From Verrucomicrobiales bacterium (lineage in GTDB: Bacteria; Verrucomicrobiota; Verrucomicrobiia; Limisphaerales; JAYPXF01), in contig PBAL01000007.1 of NCBI GenBank assembly GCA_002715965.1, positions 106,868 through 145,805 of the forward strand: a stretch of DNA of 38,938 nucleotides, read 5' to 3'. Shown piece after piece: positions 32,213 through 38,938 of the stretch. Made by a program: the position numbers and the translations under genes. Numbering within the stretch: the first letter of the stretch is position 1; each line of letters begins with the position of its first letter. Below the pieces are notes generated by a model. That model searched no databases. It saw nothing but the letters and a program-made list of their open reading frames with translations, and was not told where the DNA came from.

Positions 32213-34588
32213 TCACTTGGATTTGAAGATATCACTTTCAAAGGCTGCAAACAAAATGGATCGCAGGCCGAATTCATGCTTGCGGGATTGCTCGACGATT
32301 TCATCGAGAGTGTCGTTATCGCTGAACCGGGGCGTGGCTCCGGTGGCATAAGTCAGAAGGTGCCTGGCAAACGAGCGTGCAAGCAGCTCGGGCCGCTTGG
32401 CATAAATCGATTTCCATTCCCGCAGTCCGTCAAACTTCTCGCCATCGGGAGTCACGCCGGAGGGATCGATGCGCTTGCCGTTGTTGCGCCCGTAGCGCGC
32501 CCGCACAAGGCCGACTGGATCGAGATTCTCCAGGGCAAACCCAGCCGGATCGATCTTGCGATGGCAGGATGCGCAGGATTCGTTGTCGCGATGTTTGTTC
32601 AACCGATCGCGAATGCTGACCGCACCACGGATATCAGGTTCGATCGCAGGCACGTCCGCGGGCGGGGGAGGAATCTCCATCCCAAGGATGCGTTCATTGA
32701 CCCAGACACCGCGGATGACCGGCGAAGTCGTCGTGCCGTTGGCGGTGACCTTCAGGATGGATCCCTGCGTGATGAGCCCGGCGCGAGGGTGGCCGCTAAG
32801 GTCGACGCGTTGAATTCCCCGGCCCGGTTTGACATTCACATCGCGCAATCCGTAGTAGCGAACCAGACGCTCATTGAGCATCGCAAAGTCGGACTGGACG
32901 AGATGGGTGACGGATTCATTCTCGTCGATCAGTGATTTCACGAAAGCACGCGTCTCATCGAGCATGGATTGCTTCACGATCTCGTCGAAAGTTCGATACA
33001 GGCGCCGATCCGGCGTGGTGAAGTCGATCTCTTTCAGGTTGAGCCATTGATCGGTGAAGCTCTCGATAAAACGCTCTGCCTTGGGATCGTCGAGCATGCG
33101 TGTCAGTTGGGGGCGGAGGTTCTTCGTCAGTTTTCCATGATCGGCGAGTTTGCGAAGCTGCGCGTCCGGCATGGAATTCCAAAGGGCGTAACTGAGGCGC
33201 GACGCAAGCGCGTGTTCGTCGAGCCGCCCGGGTTTTTCGATGAAGGTCAGGAAGCGCGGCGAGCAAAGGATGGCGCGGTAGGCAGCCCGAAGCGCATCCG
33301 TCGGCTTCTGCCCTTCCTCGTCAAGCGATGCGATTGCGAGGTCGATATAAGGATCGATCTGTTCGTCGCTGGCCGGTCGGCGAAATGCCCGGCCCGCAAA
33401 GTTGCGAATCAACCGGCGATAGACCTGCCGATCACGTGGATGCACCTTCAACCCGGCTCCATCCTCGTTCTTGAAACCGTGAAAGATGTTCTCACGGAGT
33501 TCCTCCCGCGAGCTGTTCGGATAGATCCGCTCCATCTCAATGCCGCTGACTTCGATTCCGGAAACACGTTCGCGGAACATGGAGCGGTCATCCCGGTAGC
33601 CGACGTTGCCCCCGCTGGCACCGCTCCGCGCCCGACGTTGGGAAGCATCGTTGGGTTTCAGTTCCAACATATGTCGGCTTTGGATCCATGCGGTGTAGGT
33701 CAGATCACGCTTCTCCTTCGTGGCTTCGACCAGGCCGATGGGATAAAGAATCGGGGCGGACGAACTGCACGCGCCGGATCGAAGCGTGCCCCAAACGGCG
33801 TCCTCACGCGGATTGACCGCACGCACATCCTTGAGCGTGATGCGATACCAACCCGCACTGCGGACAGTGGTCATCGGCATGCGGCCGTAGAACTGCAGGG
33901 TGATGGGCCAAAAATGAACGACGTCATCCAGATCCTGCGGCCCACGGAAATTGCCACCTCTGCGCCGGGCCATCAGGCGGGGGCCAAACTTCAAGTTCAC
34001 CTTCCGCTCGCCGACCGTCGCGCGTTCGAAAGCGTGGTGGAGAACAAGATCAGCCGTTTCGAGATATCGCTGCAGGTTGTGATGGGAAAGTTGCTGGCCG
34101 ATGGCAACGGTCTCGAAGCCGTGAGTGGCAGGATCTTCCGGAAGCCTCTCCTGAAGGGGCATGTCCACGCCCAGGAGATCGTGGATGGTGTTCTCGTATT
34201 CACGCCGAGTCAGCCGGCGAACATTGACTCGTCCAAGCTCTGACTTCTCCTCGCGATCGGCGACGACGAGGCGGGACTTCAATGTCTCCAGGAACGTCGC
34301 CTTCTCGCTGCTCGTGGGCCGGGATTTTTTCCTCGGTGGCATCTCGTCCGCCTCCACCCGTTCGAAGACGCGCTTCCAAGTCGCAAACTCAGAATTCCCA
34401 CGAAGATCAAACTTCAGCAACCCCAAGTTGAGGTCGCCTTTGTTCGCGTCGGCGTCGTGACAATCGAGGCAGTGTGCCTCGAGGAATTTCTCAACGCCGG
34501 CCGGGACCCTCGCCAGCAAGGTCCCGGCGCTCGCGACCAGAATGGCCGCGAGTAGAGTGACATCTCGGTTTTTCAGCGCTGCATGCAC
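32213..34588 (-). CDS. Cytochrome c-type DUF1587/DUF1595/DUF1592/DUF1588/DUF1585 protein
   Basis: 791 residues from GTG 34588 with a signal peptide (LLAAILVASAGTLLA). A PSCyt1-like heme site CLDCH at about 40-44 is followed by DUF1587 (RRLTRREYENTIHDLLGVD), DUF1595, DUF1592 (PRFLTFIEKPGRLDEHALASRLSYALWNSMPDAQL), DUF1588 (RAGLITQGSILKVTANGTTTSPVIRGVWVNERILG, with a second heme motif CASCHRKIDPAGFALENLDPVG) and DUF1585 (LLARSFARHLLTYATGATPRFSDND). So it carries two CxxCH motifs. The family works in the periplasm with DUF1552 proteins, probably in redox-coupled degradation of some substrate. It forms an operon with DUF1552 4 bp downstream. Confidence 0.93.
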   Translation of the reverse strand: MHAALKNRDVTLLAAILVASAGTLLARVPAGVEKFLEAHCLDCHDADANKGDLNLGLLKFDLRGNSEFATWKRVFERVEADEMPPRKKSRPTSSEKATFLETLKSRLVVADREEKSELGRVNVRRLTRREYENTIHDLLGVDMPLQERLPEDPATHGFETVAIGQQLSHHNLQRYLETADLVLHHAFERATVGERKVNLKFGPRLMARRRGGNFRGPQDLDDVVHFWPITLQFYGRMPMTTVRSAGWYRITLKDVRAVNPREDAVWGTLRSGACSSSAPILYPIGLVEATKEKRDLTYTAWIQSRHMLELKPNDASQRRARSGASGGNVGYRDDRSMFRERVSGIEVSGIEMERIYPNSSREELRENIFHGFKNEDGAGLKVHPRDRQVYRRLIRNFAGRAFRRPASDEQIDPYIDLAIASLDEEGQKPTDALRAAYRAILCSPRFLTFIEKPGRLDEHALASRLSYALWNSMPDAQLRKLADHGKLTKNLRPQLTRMLDDPKAERFIESFTDQWLNLKEIDFTTPDRRLYRTFDEIVKQSMLDETRAFVKSLIDENESVTHLVQSDFAMLNERLVRYYGLRDVNVKPGRGIQRVDLSGHPRAGLITQGSILKVTANGTTTSPVIRGVWVNERILGMEIPPPPADVPAIEPDIRGAVSIRDRLNKHRDNESCASCHRKIDPAGFALENLDPVGLVRARYGRNNGKRIDPSGVTPDGEKFDGLREWKSIYAKRPELLARSFARHLLTYATGATPRFSDNDTLDEIVEQSRKHEFGLRSILFAAFESDIFKSK

Positions 34589-34793
34589 AGTCTGGTATTT
34601 TGAATTCCGGGCGTAGAAGTGACCAGAGAGAAGGACGCGATTGAAGAGGGCGAGATTCAGCTGATCGGGTGAGCTTCACGGTTCCCGATTTGCCAATTGC
34701 CCGTTGTTTTCCGTTCTGCGGGAGCGGAGGCTCGCCGGGCACATTTCCGCAGGAACCCCGTTCAGAATACGCCCATCTGACGTTCAACATTTT

Positions 34794-34819
34794 CGCAATC
34801 CACCGACAGTCTTTCGCAA
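34794..34819 (+). repeat. 26-nt direct repeat, copy 1
   Basis: CGCAATCCACCGACAGTC followed by TTTCGCAA, matching 36046-36071 with one substitution. The copy continues into a small palindrome, CTTTCG-8 nt-CGAAAG (34811-34830). Weak similarity extends a few bases beyond. It lies in the 273-bp intergenic region between the DUF1592 gene and the CBM48 gene; nothing else is recognisable there. Confidence 0.85.
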
Positions 34820-34861
34820 TTGCCCGAAAGCACGCCGACAAAATCGCTGCAAGCTACTGGC

Positions 34862-35131
34862 ATGTATTCGAGAGCACCAGAAAGCCGCGAGACGCAGTTT
34901 CAATTCAGACTGCCCGAGGCGAAAGACGTCAACTTGATTGGTGACTTGATGGGGAAGCGCTGGCGTCGTCCCATGGAACGCTGCCGTGACATTTGGGAGA
35001 CAACGGTGGATCTCCCGATGGGGTGGTTCGTCTACGCGGTCGAGATTGATGGGCGGTTGACCTGGGATCGAGATGCCGGGAAAGCTCGCACCGCCGATGG
35101 TGAAACCTGCAGCCTGGCCTGCATAAACTGA
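34862..35131 (+). CDS. Small CBM48-like (glycogen-binding) domain protein
   Basis: 89 residues from ATG 34862. The E-set/CBM48 pattern is clear: FQFRLPEAKDVNLIGDLMGKRWRRPMERCRDIWETTVDLPMGWFVYAVEIDGRLTWDRDAG, comparable to the AMPK-beta/isoamylase N-terminal glycogen-binding domain (…LPEA…V.L.GDF..W…P…VW…V.L..G…Y.V.VDG). Family-typical aromatic carbohydrate-binding positions are partly altered (GDLMGKRW for GDFTGW). The gene is short but complete for one domain; a frame extension to 34820 is not family-like. It lies 9 bp before the HmuS-like gene, so the two are probably co-transcribed. Function unknown; it may be a degenerate remnant of a longer enzyme. Confidence 0.6.
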   Translation: MYSRAPESRETQFQFRLPEAKDVNLIGDLMGKRWRRPMERCRDIWETTVDLPMGWFVYAVEIDGRLTWDRDAGKARTADGETCSLACIN

Positions 35132-35140
35132 CCTCGCGCC

Positions 35141-36034
35141 ATGGGACTCAACCCGGCCTCATTTCAGATCCCGAACGACACGTTTTCGAACCCTCGTAGT
35201 TCAGATGCGGTTCGAGCTTTCAAGGCCAGCATCAAGCCGCAGAATCTTCGACTCAGTGCGGATGGCGTCCGGGTGAAGTTGTCGTGTTCGCTTCGTGAGG
35301 CAACGCTCCAACTCCCACACTTCGGTCCGGTCCTCTGTCTCACGCGAAACGATGCGGCTCTGCTGAGTCACCTGAATCAATACCCGCCCATGACGTGTAG
35401 CCGGGAACTCGCACGTATTCTCGATCCCCACGGCAACCTGTCCTTTCGACTCAACCCCGGTGTTGAGATCAACGCTGTTCGTGAAAGCGTGGCCGGCGTA
35501 AACACCATGGGATTGGAACTGCGTAACTCATCCGGGTGCAACATTCATCGTTGTTGCCTCACGCGCGATTCGGATTGGAATGAATTCTTGCGTTTCGTTC
35601 GGCACAACCAATCCAATAACGTCGACGAGGATACCTCGCCGGCTCGCCGGTTGATGGAAGACGCTGCTGCAACGCACTCCTGGATGGACGGACTGATTGT
35701 CCGAAAACGCGAACTCCTGAACGGCACGCCCGAGATGGCGAAACGCATCGATGCCTCCGATCTTCTCGAAGGCATTGAGAGCTGTCTTCAGCAACGAAGG
35801 AATACAGCGGTAACTGTGTTCGATTGGGACGTCGTTCAATCACAGCGTTTCGTACCCACCCGATTTGAAGTTCGGGACAACGGGCACCATCTCTCCAATG
35901 AGCACACGCACTGGCAGTTCAATCCGCAGAAGATTGCCGAACTCTGGCGCGTTCGAATTACGATCGACGGTGATCCCGTTCAGGCGATTGAAGCCTACGA
36001 TTGCCACGACCAGATTCTTTTCTCGTTTGTGTGA
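35141..36034 (+). CDS. HmuS/HemS-like protein, divergent
   Basis: 297 residues. Segments resemble hemin-degrading factors: FGPVLCLTRNDAALLSHLNQYP (family …LGPVMALTRN…H…Y), NLSFRLNPGVEINAV and MGLELRNSSGCNIHRCCLTRDSDWNEFLRFV (LQFFD…VHKVYLT..SD…F..LV). A C-terminal IAELWRVRITIDGDPVQAIEAYDCHDQILFSF matches IA..W.VR.P…V.S.E.FD..G. These are the two halves of a HmuS repeat pair, though shorter than the usual ~345 residues. It might use or bind heme; I see no heme-uptake genes in the window, and identity is by pattern only. A CBM48 gene lies 9 bp upstream; both sit between 26-nt direct repeats. Confidence 0.5.
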   Translation: MGLNPASFQIPNDTFSNPRSSDAVRAFKASIKPQNLRLSADGVRVKLSCSLREATLQLPHFGPVLCLTRNDAALLSHLNQYPPMTCSRELARILDPHGNLSFRLNPGVEINAVRESVAGVNTMGLELRNSSGCNIHRCCLTRDSDWNEFLRFVRHNQSNNVDEDTSPARRLMEDAAATHSWMDGLIVRKRELLNGTPEMAKRIDASDLLEGIESCLQQRRNTAVTVFDWDVVQSQRFVPTRFEVRDNGHHLSNEHTHWQFNPQKIAELWRVRITIDGDPVQAIEAYDCHDQILFSFV

Positions 36035-36045
36035 CTGTCCGTTTC

Positions 36046-36071
36046 CGCAATCCACCGACAGTCTTTTGCAA
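36046..36071 (+). repeat. 26-nt direct repeat, copy 2
   Basis: Same orientation and sequence as 34794-34819 with one substitution (C to T at the 22nd base). It lies 12 bp after the HmuS-like stop, in an otherwise unremarkable 270-bp intergenic region upstream of the Kelch/PQQ gene. A TAGGTT hexamer (36277-36282) lies 22 nt before that gene's ATG but lacks a good -35. Confidence 0.85.
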
Positions 36072-36304
36072 GGCAGCGACAGAAAACACTGCCAAGTCTG
36101 GTTAGTCTGATCTTGTCCGGCGGGCGTGTGGATTTCATCTTCATACGCAACACTAATGATGGGTCCGATCCTCCTGCAAAGGTCGGTTTTGTCGCGCCCG
36201 CCGGCTCTTCTCCCCACAACAGCAACTGAACGACAGGAAATCGCAATAAAACCACAGCGTGGATTTCGAACAGTGATAGGTTCAGCACGTCTGAAAACTT
36301 AAAG

Positions 36305-38560
36305 ATGAAAACAAATTCTCTGAAATTCTCCGTTTTTCTGGTCGCCCTGCTTGCGATCGCTGAAATTGCTGCGCTGGCCGCTGGTCCTCCGCGCCGCGGT
36401 CCACGCCGGGGCATGCCGAAGTTGGTGGACGCCGTTGCGAGCTTTGGCGCTGCCGTGGTGGATGAATATCTGTATGTCTACAGCGGGCATATTGGGAAGG
36501 CGCACGCGCATTCGCGGGACAATCTCTCGAAAAGCTTTCGCCGGATCAACCTGCGCTGGAGCGGTGATTGGGAAGAACTGCCAATCAACGAAACACTGCA
36601 GGGCCTCGCGCTCGTGCAATACAACAGGCAGGTCTATCACATCGGTGGAGTTCATGCGCGCAACGCTTCCGGTGAAGATTCGGACATGCATTCCACGGAT
36701 ACCTTCGCCCGTTTTGATCCGGGGACGAAGAAGTGGGTAAAACTGACGCCGTTGCCGATGCCGTGGTCCTCTCTCGATGCGGCTGTGCAAGGGAGCAAGC
36801 TCTATGTCATTGGCGGTTGGAACCTCAAGGGCGACTCCGACGGTGCGGAATGGGCGAAGAACTATTACGTCACCGATTTGGCGGTAGAACCGATCAAGTG
36901 GGAGAAGCTGCCGCCGGCGGACTTCGAACATCGGGCAATGGGCGTGGCGGCCACGGACAAGTTGGTCTATGCAATCGGCGGACTGCGCTCGGACGGCAAG
37001 ATTGAAGACAAGGTGTTTATCTACAACCCGGCGAAAAAGGAATGGAGCAAAGGGCCGAAATTTCCGGCTGGCGGACGGCTCAAGGGATTTGGATCTTCCG
37101 CCTTCGGTATTGGTGACACGGTTTGGGCGAGCGGATACGACGGCAAGATTTACGCTTTGAAAGACGGCGCCAAGGAATGGCGTGACACGGATTTTAATTT
37201 GGAGACTCCGCGTTTCTTTCATCGGCTTCTTCCCACGGGCAGCGGCAAGCTGCTCTTCGTCGGTGGCGCCGGCAAAGGCGGCCATCTCGATTCGATCGAA
37301 GCTGTTGATATTGCATTGCTCAACGCCAGGTCCACCAGCTCCGTAAAGACCGGTGACGCGGCAAGAATTCAAGGCGGCAAGAAACAACGCGGTCAGAAGA
37401 ACTGGACTGCTTTTCGCGGCCGCGGGAACAGCATCACCACCGCGAAGAACCTTCCGGTTGAATGGTCAGAGAAGAAAAACGTCGCCTGGTCCATCGACCT
37501 CGAAGGCTACGGTCAATCCAGTCCGGTGGTCTGGGCTGACAAGGTGTTCGTGACTTCAGCGATCGGTGATCAGAAAGAGCAGATCGTGATCGAGTGTTTC
37601 GCGCTTGCATCCGGAAAGAAACACTGGAAGCAGAGTTTTTCCGCCAGTCACAAGATTAAGAAGAGCGACTATGTCACCAAAGCCGCACCGACTCCTGCCG
37701 TCGACGGCAAGCACGTTTATGCCTTCTTCGAGAGCGGTGACGTGCTCGCGCTCACCCACAGCGGCAAGAAGGCCTGGCATCGTTCCTTTGCCAAGGAATT
37801 TGGTCCGTTTGGAGGCAATCATGGCGTGGGGAGCTCGATCGCATTGAGCAGCAAAGGAGTGGTGGTCCTCGTCGATCACGATGGTCCGTCCTACCTGATC
37901 CATCTCGACAAGAACACCGGCAAGAATCTCTGGAAGAACGATCGTGAGAAACGCGTGTCCTGGAGTTCCCCCATTGTCACGGGCAAGGGGGCCAAGGAAG
38001 AGATCATCCTCAGCTCAAACGGGATCGTGGAATCCTACCAGGCTGCCGATGGTAAACGGAATTGGTTCTACGATGGCTTGCGCATGAACACCGTTCCCTC
38101 TCCGACAGTGGCGGGTAACCTCATTGTCGTCGGCACTTCAGACAAGACTTCGGCCATCGCCATCAAACGCAATGGCAAGGGAGACGTGACCGAGTCCCAC
38201 CAGGCCTGGCAGGCCGAAGACGCCTCTTCCACGTTCAGCTCTCCGCTCGTCTACCGCGGTTGTGTCTACTATGTGAACCGAGCCGGTGTCGCCTTCTGTA
38301 ACGATGTCAAGACGGGCAAGCTCAACTGGTCTATCCGGCTTCCTGATTCCTGCTGGGCTTCACCCCTCGCGGCCGGGAATCTGATCTACTTCTTCACCAA
38401 GGGTGGCAGCACCGTGGTGCTTGGAGCCAACGCAAAGGAACCGGTTCACATCGCAGAATCCAAACTCGAAACCGAAGATCGCATCTACGGAATTGCAGCG
38501 GTCGACAACAACATCGTGGCCCGCATGGAATCCCGACTGGTTTGTTTGCGTAAGATGTGA
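36305..38560 (+). CDS. Secreted Kelch and PQQ-like double beta-propeller protein
   Basis: 751 residues. The signal peptide is FLVALLAIAEIAALA. Residues ~40-340 form a Kelch propeller (repeated VYHIGGVHAR, LYVIGGWNLKG, VYAIGGLRSDGK, LLFVGGAGKGG, each followed by a tryptophan-containing W-x-x-L-P motif). Residues ~365-750 form a PQQ-like propeller: NWTAFRGRGNSITTAKNLPVEWSEKKNVAWSIDLEGYGQSSPVVWADKVFVTSA, then NTGKNLWKN, ADGKRNWFYDG and KTGKLNWSIRLPDSCWASPLAAGN. The second half resembles secreted outer-membrane-associated PQQ-like proteins of planctomycetes and Verrucomicrobia; catalytic PQQ-binding residues are not evident, so a binding or structural role is likely. No partner gene is adjacent. 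It starts at ATG 36305 with a plausible AAAG upstream. Confidence 0.9.
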   Translation: MKTNSLKFSVFLVALLAIAEIAALAAGPPRRGPRRGMPKLVDAVASFGAAVVDEYLYVYSGHIGKAHAHSRDNLSKSFRRINLRWSGDWEELPINETLQGLALVQYNRQVYHIGGVHARNASGEDSDMHSTDTFARFDPGTKKWVKLTPLPMPWSSLDAAVQGSKLYVIGGWNLKGDSDGAEWAKNYYVTDLAVEPIKWEKLPPADFEHRAMGVAATDKLVYAIGGLRSDGKIEDKVFIYNPAKKEWSKGPKFPAGGRLKGFGSSAFGIGDTVWASGYDGKIYALKDGAKEWRDTDFNLETPRFFHRLLPTGSGKLLFVGGAGKGGHLDSIEAVDIALLNARSTSSVKTGDAARIQGGKKQRGQKNWTAFRGRGNSITTAKNLPVEWSEKKNVAWSIDLEGYGQSSPVVWADKVFVTSAIGDQKEQIVIECFALASGKKHWKQSFSASHKIKKSDYVTKAAPTPAVDGKHVYAFFESGDVLALTHSGKKAWHRSFAKEFGPFGGNHGVGSSIALSSKGVVVLVDHDGPSYLIHLDKNTGKNLWKNDREKRVSWSSPIVTGKGAKEEIILSSNGIVESYQAADGKRNWFYDGLRMNTVPSPTVAGNLIVVGTSDKTSAIAIKRNGKGDVTESHQAWQAEDASSTFSSPLVYRGCVYYVNRAGVAFCNDVKTGKLNWSIRLPDSCWASPLAAGNLIYFFTKGGSTVVLGANAKEPVHIAESKLETEDRIYGIAAVDNNIVARMESRLVCLRKM

Positions 38561-38574
38561 TCCCCATTGGAGTT

Positions 38575-38596
38575 CACGTTATCAGGCACGAACGTG
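38575..38596 (+). terminator. Weak hairpin after the Kelch/PQQ gene
   Basis: CACGTT (38575-38580) and AACGTG (38591-38596) can form a 6-bp stem with a 10-nt loop, followed by TTTGAG. It lies 14 bp after the stop. The rest of 38597-38811 shows no recognisable gene. Confidence 0.3.
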
Positions 38597-38817
38597 TTTG
38601 AGCTTTCCAAGCTCGCCTCGCCAAGGCGTGAACCACGATCTCCTCTGCCCCCGTCTCTCGGACCCATTGAATACTCCGCGAACGCGTAGTGTTGAAGCGC
38701 TTCAGCGTATGATACTCGACGGGTTCCTTCCTCTGGATCGCAAACTCGCATCGTGGCGATCGCGTCACGTCGGGTCCGTGTTCCAGATGTATAACCTGCT
38801 TCCCGTTTTGACAGCGC

Positions 38818-38893
38818 CGCAGCGAACGGGTCGAACGGACCTTCGCCCAAGTGTGTGACACCGGCGACTCCCGGCGAACTCATCCAAGAGGAC
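38818..38893 (+). repeat. 76-bp inverted repeat copy shared with 1-76
   Basis: Aligns without gaps to the reverse complement of positions 1-76; three differences are visible. The upstream boundary coincides with where the left copy switches to the N-terminal transposase segment. Confidence 0.9.
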
Positions 38894-38938
38894 TGGACAA
38901 TGCCACCAAGATCCACCCGCTTAAATGCGCGGGTTACA
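38818..38938 (+). pseudogene. Transposase C-terminal remnant, 5'-truncated
   Basis: On the plus strand the reading gives SERVERTFAQVCDTGDSRRT, then HPRGLDNATKIHPLKCAGY, the C-terminal domain of an IS1182/IS5-type DDE transposase (compare family …RVERTFAHVCETGG…RRTHLRG…). It includes the segment around the third acidic residue. It starts abruptly near 38815, with an in-frame TGA just upstream, and it continues past the window end. It matches the left-end remnant (positions 1-76) in inverted orientation with 73 of 76 bases. Confidence 0.75.

Noticed and set aside
38485..38916. Minus-strand open frame overlapping the right transposase remnant
   Set aside because: It runs antisense through the end of the Kelch/PQQ gene and the transposase remnant. 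Its composition is irregular and there is no recognisable domain.
1..38938. tRNA, rRNA, CRISPR or complete prophage/defence module
   Set aside because: No cloverleaf, spacer-repeat array or phage structural gene was recognised by reading; the EVE-domain protein alone is not evidence of a defence system.

Overview
The window looks like a piece of a Verrucomicrobiota chromosome (Limisphaerales/Pedosphaera-like); a planctomycete is the main alternative. The reasons are gene content and style: two secreted formylglycine sulfatases, two DUF1080 proteins, a Tat-exported Gfo/Idh/MocA oxidoreductase, the DUF1552 + DUF1587/1592/1588/1585 cytochrome pair, a Kelch/PQQ propeller protein, many Tat or Sec signal peptides, and moderately high GC by eye. 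No rRNA, tRNA, CRISPR array or phage module was seen. Both ends lie in divergent remnants of the same transposase family in opposite orientation, so this may be a contig that broke at repeats.

Layout. 1-0.26 kb: internally deleted transposase remnant. 0.5-2.1 kb: WD40 protein and GNAT acetyltransferase, translationally coupled. 2.4-6.9 kb: GT2 glycosyltransferase, DUF1080-sulfatase fusion, Tat-exported amidohydrolase. 6.9-15.3 kb: a long minus-strand run of a double DUF1080 lipoprotein, Gfo/Idh/MocA oxidoreductase, HpnA-like epimerase, LapA-domain protein, a truncated EF-hand gene and three tandem CNNM/CBS membrane proteins, several overlapping by 1-4 bp. 15.4-18.9 kb: ribonuclease D and EVE-domain protein, mixed with three damaged genes (metallo-beta-lactamase fold, hybrid histidine kinase, FG-GAP). 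19.3-24.6 kb: RNA modification (TrhO-RluA fusion), M19 dipeptidase homologue, IscA-type carrier, HscB, TrpS. 24.7-27.3 kb: the overlapping DUF2157-DUF4401-GDYXXLXY membrane trio. 27.3-28.5 kb: DAHP synthase preceded by an attenuator. 28.6-34.6 kb: second sulfatase with an EEP hydrolase, then the DUF1552/DUF1592 pair. 34.8-36.1 kb: CBM48 mini-protein and a HmuS-like gene between two copies of a 26-nt repeat. 36.3-38.6 kb: Kelch/PQQ propeller protein.

The most interesting signal is at 27343-27478, upstream of the DAHP synthase gene. A 20-codon leader ORF with 7 aromatic codons (FF, WWF, YF) is followed by mutually exclusive antiterminator and terminator hairpins. This is the architecture of ribosome-mediated transcription attenuation responding to Phe, Trp and Tyr. 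Together with the enzyme's N-terminal ACT/ferredoxin-like regulatory domain, it implies two layers of control on entry to the shikimate pathway.

A second theme is gene decay. Five loci carry internal deletions or truncations, one with an 8-nt microhomology at the inferred junction. A third is a weak promoter pattern in which a TANNTT hexamer sits exactly 9 nt before the ATG, suggesting leaderless transcripts.
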